This document shows positions 59,251-64,000 of a stretch of DNA of 64,000 nt, piece after piece; positions within the stretch are counted from its first letter, which is position 1, and each line of letters begins with the position of its first letter. A model generated the notes under the pieces. It was not told the origin of the DNA, ran no database searches, and saw nothing but the letters and a program-made list of their open reading frames with translations. Origin of the DNA: Hyalella azteca (taxonomy: Eukaryota; Arthropoda; Malacostraca; Amphipoda; Hyalellidae); the NCBI RefSeq assembly GCF_000764305.2, contig NW_025934720.1, forward strand, positions 372,001-436,000, given 5' to 3'. Both the position numbers and the translations under genes were made by a program.

Positions 59251-59828
59251 ACGGACATATAAGAGCGACCCATCGACTTTATTTGTCTCGTGTTAAAATA
59301 TTTATATGTTCTGCTGAATGTTGAAAACCACCTGGACAACAGGAGACCATCTTCAGAATAAACAAAATCTGCGTCCAAAGAAACAAACTTCAAATTTTCG
59401 GCTGAAGATTTATGTGGTGTACATATTTTAACTGCAACCATTTGGATCTGTTCTGAATCAGTCATTAGAATCTGCATTTTAATAATATTCATTAACGACA
59501 ACTTATCGTTTTACCTTAACTTATCGTTTAAAAAACGAGTCACTTATCGGAGTCACTTATCGTTTAAAAAAGCCCAATGCCAGTCTCTGAGCAACAAAGA
59601 TGTAATATAAAGAAGACTTTAATGTGAAGAAGCCTCCAGAGTTTCGTTTTGTGTTGAGGTTGGCCGCGGGATCGCAAGTATGGGGCTCGGGTGATGGATG
59701 AAGACTGATGCTCTTAAGACTGGAATTGAGAGCCTCGAGTGGACAAAAATGTAACCCAAATGTTCATCATGTATAGAAATAATATTATTTTTTATTGTTT
59801 TACATTTATTATATTTATAACATTTCAT
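59175..59828 (-). CDS. Hypothetical protein, 217 aa, one TGA read as Trp
   Basis: ATG at 59828 gives 218 codons to TGA 59177-59175, with one internal TGA (N-D-K-W-L-R-Q) and a few TAA/TAG. Two segments are entirely stop-free: 59828-59619 and 59501-59238 (K-F-V-S-L-D-A-D-F-V-Y-S-E-D-G-L-L-L-S). The C-terminus enters the 22-bp array. If the TGA is a stop, the second segment would start at ATG 59492 (105 aa). A plus-strand frame from 58861 to 59694 is also free of TGA; part of it is the array. No family recognised. Confidence 0.4.
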
Positions 59829-60395
59829 TTTATATATGCTATTTACTTTTTTTTTATTATTGGAACAACAGCAAAGTTACTCCGTATGGAATATTAAACT
59901 CGCTCAAACTATATTGAATAAAAAAATGTAAGTAGACAATTTTATTGAAGGTGATCGGGTAATTTTCTCTGACTTCCAGGTCGACGCCTAGGCAATAATT
60001 AAGTTTTAATTTGGTGAAGGTCAAGTCATATTTATCTTAGAGCTTCAATTTTTTATGGTTGTGATATGGTAATAACGCATATTCGTTGATTACAACTCAT
60101 GGAAAATTAACTAATCAGTTCTTATTCGAAGACAATTTATGAGAATGACTTTATGAATTTGAAAAAGCCTTTGCGAAAGAAACTGAATTCTCACTTGAAT
60201 TATTGGAATGTTTTTTTAGAAATAACAGCTGCATCTGTAGCCTATACGATTTTTTGAGCACCAGACGTCAATATGAAGAGGTAATTAACGGCCTGATGGC
60301 GTCACGAGACGTCAATATTGAGAGGTGATTAAAACGTCTCGACGTCGCATGATTGTGGGCAAGGCATGTCACATTGTGATGAAAATGTACTCAAC

Positions 60396-60560
60396 GGGTC
60401 ACGCTAGGCGCTATAAAGAGGTAACGTACCGACAGAGGCCCGACGACGGGTCACGCTAGGCGCCATAAAGAGGCAACGTACCGACAGAGACCCGACGACG
60501 GGTCACGCTAGGCGCCATAAAGAGGTAACGTACCGACAGAGGCCCGACGACGGGTCACGC
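60396..60560. repeat. 52-bp minisatellite, 3-4 units
   Basis: Units start at 60396, 60448, 60500 and 60552 with GGGTCACGCTAGGCGC and contain GTAACGTACCGACAGAG. GC-rich compared with the surroundings. Confidence 0.85.
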
Positions 60561-61119
60561 TAGGCGCTGAAGGCGGCTGGGGCCCGTCCAGGAGGACTGG
60601 GAGGACGTATGGGGGGACGCGGGGGACGTTCAGGATGTCAGGGGGCTGGGGGAGGCGCAGCCATTTTAGCTCACCTGTTGCTTACGTGCAGCGCTGCTAC
60701 CAATCACTGACGCGCTCTTTCCTCTCGTTTCTATGACATATTCAGGCACTCTTTGTGGCTCTCAAGCGACATCATTAATGAATAATGATATCTTATATTG
60801 TTTGGTGTTGTTTTCGCGTCATTAAATCATAAAATTTTAAGAAAACATGTAGAGAAAATTGCAATCGTGGATCCTAATGTCTAAGATTTATTGGTTATGT
60901 TTTTGGCATAAATAGTGACCAAAACGAAGATTAATGATTGTGCTGTACGATTATTATTACATCTTGGCACGCATACATAAAATTTATCAACCGTTATCAT
61001 TAAAAACAGTCTGGAGAAGGCTCCCATGACGTTGAATGTTTGAATAAATCATTTGGGGAAAGTAGCCTATGAGGTACGTGGGGTTTTATCCTGAGTTGGA
61101 CCTGCAAAGTACCGAGAAT

Positions 61120-61192
61120 ATAACTGGACCTACAATGCTCGCTATAGAACAGAATATAACTGGACCTGCAATAGAACAGAATATAACTGGTT
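61120..61192. repeat. Short repeat of AATATAACTGGACCTGCAAT type
   Basis: Three copies of AGAATATAACTGG within 70 bp. Confidence 0.6.
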
Positions 61193-61782
61193 TTAGCTCC
61201 TTCTAGGCTCCCAGATGAGGCGCTGGCTGACTAACCATGACTGGCTTGTTGGCTTCCTAGCCGATATGTTAGCGGCGCTGCCATTGGCCGGCGTCTGGTA
61301 TCACTTGTTGCCGGAGGTACGCGGCCGCTTGCATGTTGCTCTTCCAGGCCGAATAAAGGATGGCACGGAGGAGAGCGTCCAATGTTTCTTCAGCTAGTCT
61401 ATGTCGTTGTTGGATGTATTCCTACTAGAGTAGCGTTATTCGTCGTCGTATTCGTTATAATATACATGAAGTAGATTACGTTTTCTGCGACTGTGAGTGT
61501 TAGTGAGTTATTACTGGTGCAGGAGTGGAGTGTTATGTGTGGCCAGACTGTGGCGTTATAGAGTGCTAAATATAACGTGATTGAGGGACGCTTTGCCACG
61601 CCAAACTGACAGGATCAGAGCCTCGGAGAAACTATTTTATTCGAGGCTTCTAACCTCAATGTTACCAGCCTTTAGGTGTGTGTGCGAGGTTTGAAAAATC
61701 ACTATTTTGGATTCTAGTTTTACCATTTTAGTGTTATTGCCTCGGTGCTGCAATAAACTAATCTCTCGGAGCGAAGGCCTCG

Positions 61783-61980
61783 TCACTGCAAGGTGATTTC
61801 CCGCGGGCGCAACTTAGCACAGGCGTCGCTTTCACCAGCGTCATCCGGTGAAAGAATTCTACGCGAATAAACCATCAATGTTTCGTGTTCTCTACATACA
61901 AACTTAACTTGCATCATTGGTTGCTGCTGGAGCTGCAGGGCGACGCTCGCCCTCTGACCAATTATACGAAACAATTCCAT
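61783..61980 (-). CDS. Small hypothetical protein, 65 aa
   Basis: ATG at 61980, TGA at 61785-61783, no other stop triplet. GC-rich block (about 47%) with Gln/Arg-rich composition (A-L-Q-L-Q-Q-Q-P-M-M-Q-V-K-F-V-C-R). No same-strand neighbour within 1 kb. It may be an exon of a larger gene. Confidence 0.3.
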   Translation of the reverse strand: MELFRIIGQRASVALQLQQQPMMQVKFVCREHETLMVYSRRILSPDDAGESDACAKLRPREITLQ

Positions 61981-64000
61981 CCATTGCTGCGAGACAGAGT
62001 CATTTATCTCGTGACAATACCAGCTGCTGAATTGAGCCCTACTCGATATTGAATGCTTTGAACTTACGCTGCAAACATTATTGGTTTCATTCGTGCATTT
62101 GTTAAGTTCCCTCCGCCCTGCCGTTGTTTCGTGAGGCCTTACGGAGCTTCGTACTTCTGATGCTGGAAGTTGTCATGTGAGTATTTATTTTGATTTCTGT
62201 ACTTGATTTTGCCTTTTTAATTACCTGCCCAGTTCGTGGTACGTAACATGGCAGTTCTTTTTGCGAAACAGTATACGAGTAATAATTTGGGTCGTTGTAA
62301 GCAATGTAAGGTAATCCTGGTTTTAAAATATTTATGGTAAACATGAATTTGGATTTGCCAATTGACTGTGGTATAAAATACTTTCAATGTATTGTTTAAA
62401 AAAGTAATTTTTATTATCGGAAATTTTCTGGTTTGATAAAATATTTTCTGTGTTATCACATTATCATCACTGAAATTCTTATGCTCTTCGCTCAACCACT
62501 TGACAGGATTTTTTTTCTGAGTCGCATTAGGCTATGAAGTATTGATATATAAAAATTTGATATCAGTATAAATGGGTTAACAACACCGCGGGTTTGGTAT
62601 ACAATGCACTTAGTGTACGTTTTTTACTTACATATATACTGTCCATTGTGAATACAGCATATTTTGCTCTTTAGTATCTATAGTGTATTATTGATATTTT
62701 CAGATTTTTACTCGTATTCAATGACGATGGGTCTTCTTGTATCTTTAAGCATAAATGTGTTATATTTTGACTGAATTCTCATGGTAACTTGCGATCTTGT
62801 TGGCTGAAATGGCTATAGGATTTATAGGTACTATTGGAATATACTGTAGGAATATATGCAACATAGGAATATACTGTAGGAATATAGTTAACGTAGGAAT
62901 ATACTTTATGAATATGCTATAGGAATATAGGTATTATGGAAAAAAATTGCCGTTCTTGATAAGCCGTAATATTCTAGACTGAAGATCAGCTGCGACAGCC
63001 ATCGATCCCATGGCTGGATGGCGTCAGTCGGGGAGCTGAAAAATATTTTTTGTCTGTTTTTCATTATTTCTTTATTCGAATTCCGACTAAAGGTGGGCTC
63101 TTGTTCCATGGATTTCCCCACTGAATAAATTGTGTCTGTAGGAAGGGGAGATCAGTTTGATCTCGGAACAGATCGCTTGAAATGATATAGGGTAGCAATA
63201 AAATTAGGAGTCTAAATATAACTATAATTGTTATTATTTAAATTTCTTACGAACACGTACGTGGCAGTTAATTCGATTTTAGAATGCATGCCCTGTTAGT
63301 TTTTAGTTAATTTTTAGACGAAAAGCATGAAAAATTTGGTAAGCGATGGTCTAAAATCACTTTATGTACAAATTTTCTTAGTCGCTGAAAAACAACATAT
63401 TTCAAGCTATCTATATTTCGTCTATATCAAACCGATTTTACATGAAGTTTCTTTAAGAAAAATAATCAATCAATACGATTTAGCCTGGCTTGCATATATT
63501 CTTAGGATATATTTGTACTTGTTACATTTTATTCTTCACTTAATGATGAAGTTGTGGAAAATGGCGTGAAAACCCGGAGCATAAGGTCGCGTTGAGGAGC
63601 ACCGAACGGACAAATAATTGAAAATCTACGGGTGTTACTCCGAATATTTGATTTACTTGGTTGGCTGACGGCATATACTTATCCTTGCAAAATTTAGAGG
63701 CGTGAGCGACCCTGCATTAGGGCCGCCTAGGACTCTAGGAGCACGCAAATCAGCTTCTCTATGTCCGCTTCGGCTCAGGGCTCGGTGGGCAGTCTCTGGG
63801 CAGCTTGCTAGCTCGGTATTACTAGGCTCGGCCGACCCTTGTCATTTCTTAATCAACTATAAAGTCGGAAGGGAGTTTTCGAACGGGTGGCCAAGAAGAC
63901 CCAGAATAATTTTGCGCCGAGTGTAGTGAATATTCGGCCGAAGCCTATAGGCGGTCCCTGAATTTTGTTAGGGTATTGTTTCATAAGAAAATTTGTCTCA
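61981..64000. other. Mostly AT-rich; edge of window
   Basis: A GC-richer block at 63560-63960 has an open plus frame (63702-63926) and could belong to a gene running off the window. Otherwise only the 36-bp repeat. Confidence 0.3.
62827..62925. repeat. About 36-bp AT-rich repeat, 3 units
   Basis: Units contain TAGGAATATACTGTAGGAAT. Confidence 0.7.

Noticed and set aside
1..64000. Arthropod or other animal origin
   Set aside because: First suggested by AT-richness and minisatellites, but animals do not read UAA/UAG as Gln in nuclear genes.

Overview
This is nuclear DNA of a eukaryote that does not use the standard genetic code. On the minus strand at 45165-48416, one unbroken reading frame of 1084 codons encodes a full-length phospholipase D with two HKD catalytic motifs. 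It reads through 28 in-frame TAA/TAG codons, and at least two of these sit exactly where the family has a near-invariant glutamine. The frame ends at TGA. UAA and UAG therefore read as glutamine. Two further in-frame TGA codons in the N-terminal part of the same frame, and single TGAs inside several other long frames, suggest UGA can also be tryptophan. That combination (UAR = Gln, UGA = Trp or stop, NCBI table 27) is described for karyorelictean ciliates such as Loxodes. If UGA is only a stop, the ciliate nuclear code (table 6) also fits. A ciliate is the best guess. The sparse, repeat-rich layout would suit a germline-like or non-eliminated ciliate genome. With standard-code stops the window looks almost gene-free, which is misleading.

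Layout. 0-16 kb: scattered candidate genes mixed with minisatellites, three copies of a dispersed palindromic element (near 3.1, 7.9 and 8.7 kb) and one short inverted-repeat element (15.5 kb). Two candidate genes near 9.3-10.9 kb run into adjacent minisatellites. 16-24 kb: mostly AT-rich, with one long plus-strand frame (20.3-21.1 kb) and a 36-bp array (22.3-22.9 kb). 24.1-25.9 kb: a long plus-strand frame, the best supported after phospholipase D. 28-33 kb: several candidates on both strands and a 27-bp array. 33-41 kb: essentially minisatellites (34.6-37.9 kb) and AT-rich DNA. 41.6-53.7 kb: the gene-rich core, a run of minus-strand candidates placed head to tail with some gaps of only about 75 bp, phospholipase D in the middle. 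54-64 kb: a few candidates and more arrays.

Confidence. Only phospholipase D is identified by homology. The other coding calls rest on an ATG followed by a long frame without TGA and plausible protein composition. When TGA is the only stop, chance frames of 100-300 codons are common in DNA this AT-rich, so these calls are candidates. Several have an open frame on the opposite strand as well. Their functions are unknown. I saw no rRNA, tRNA or CRISPR array.
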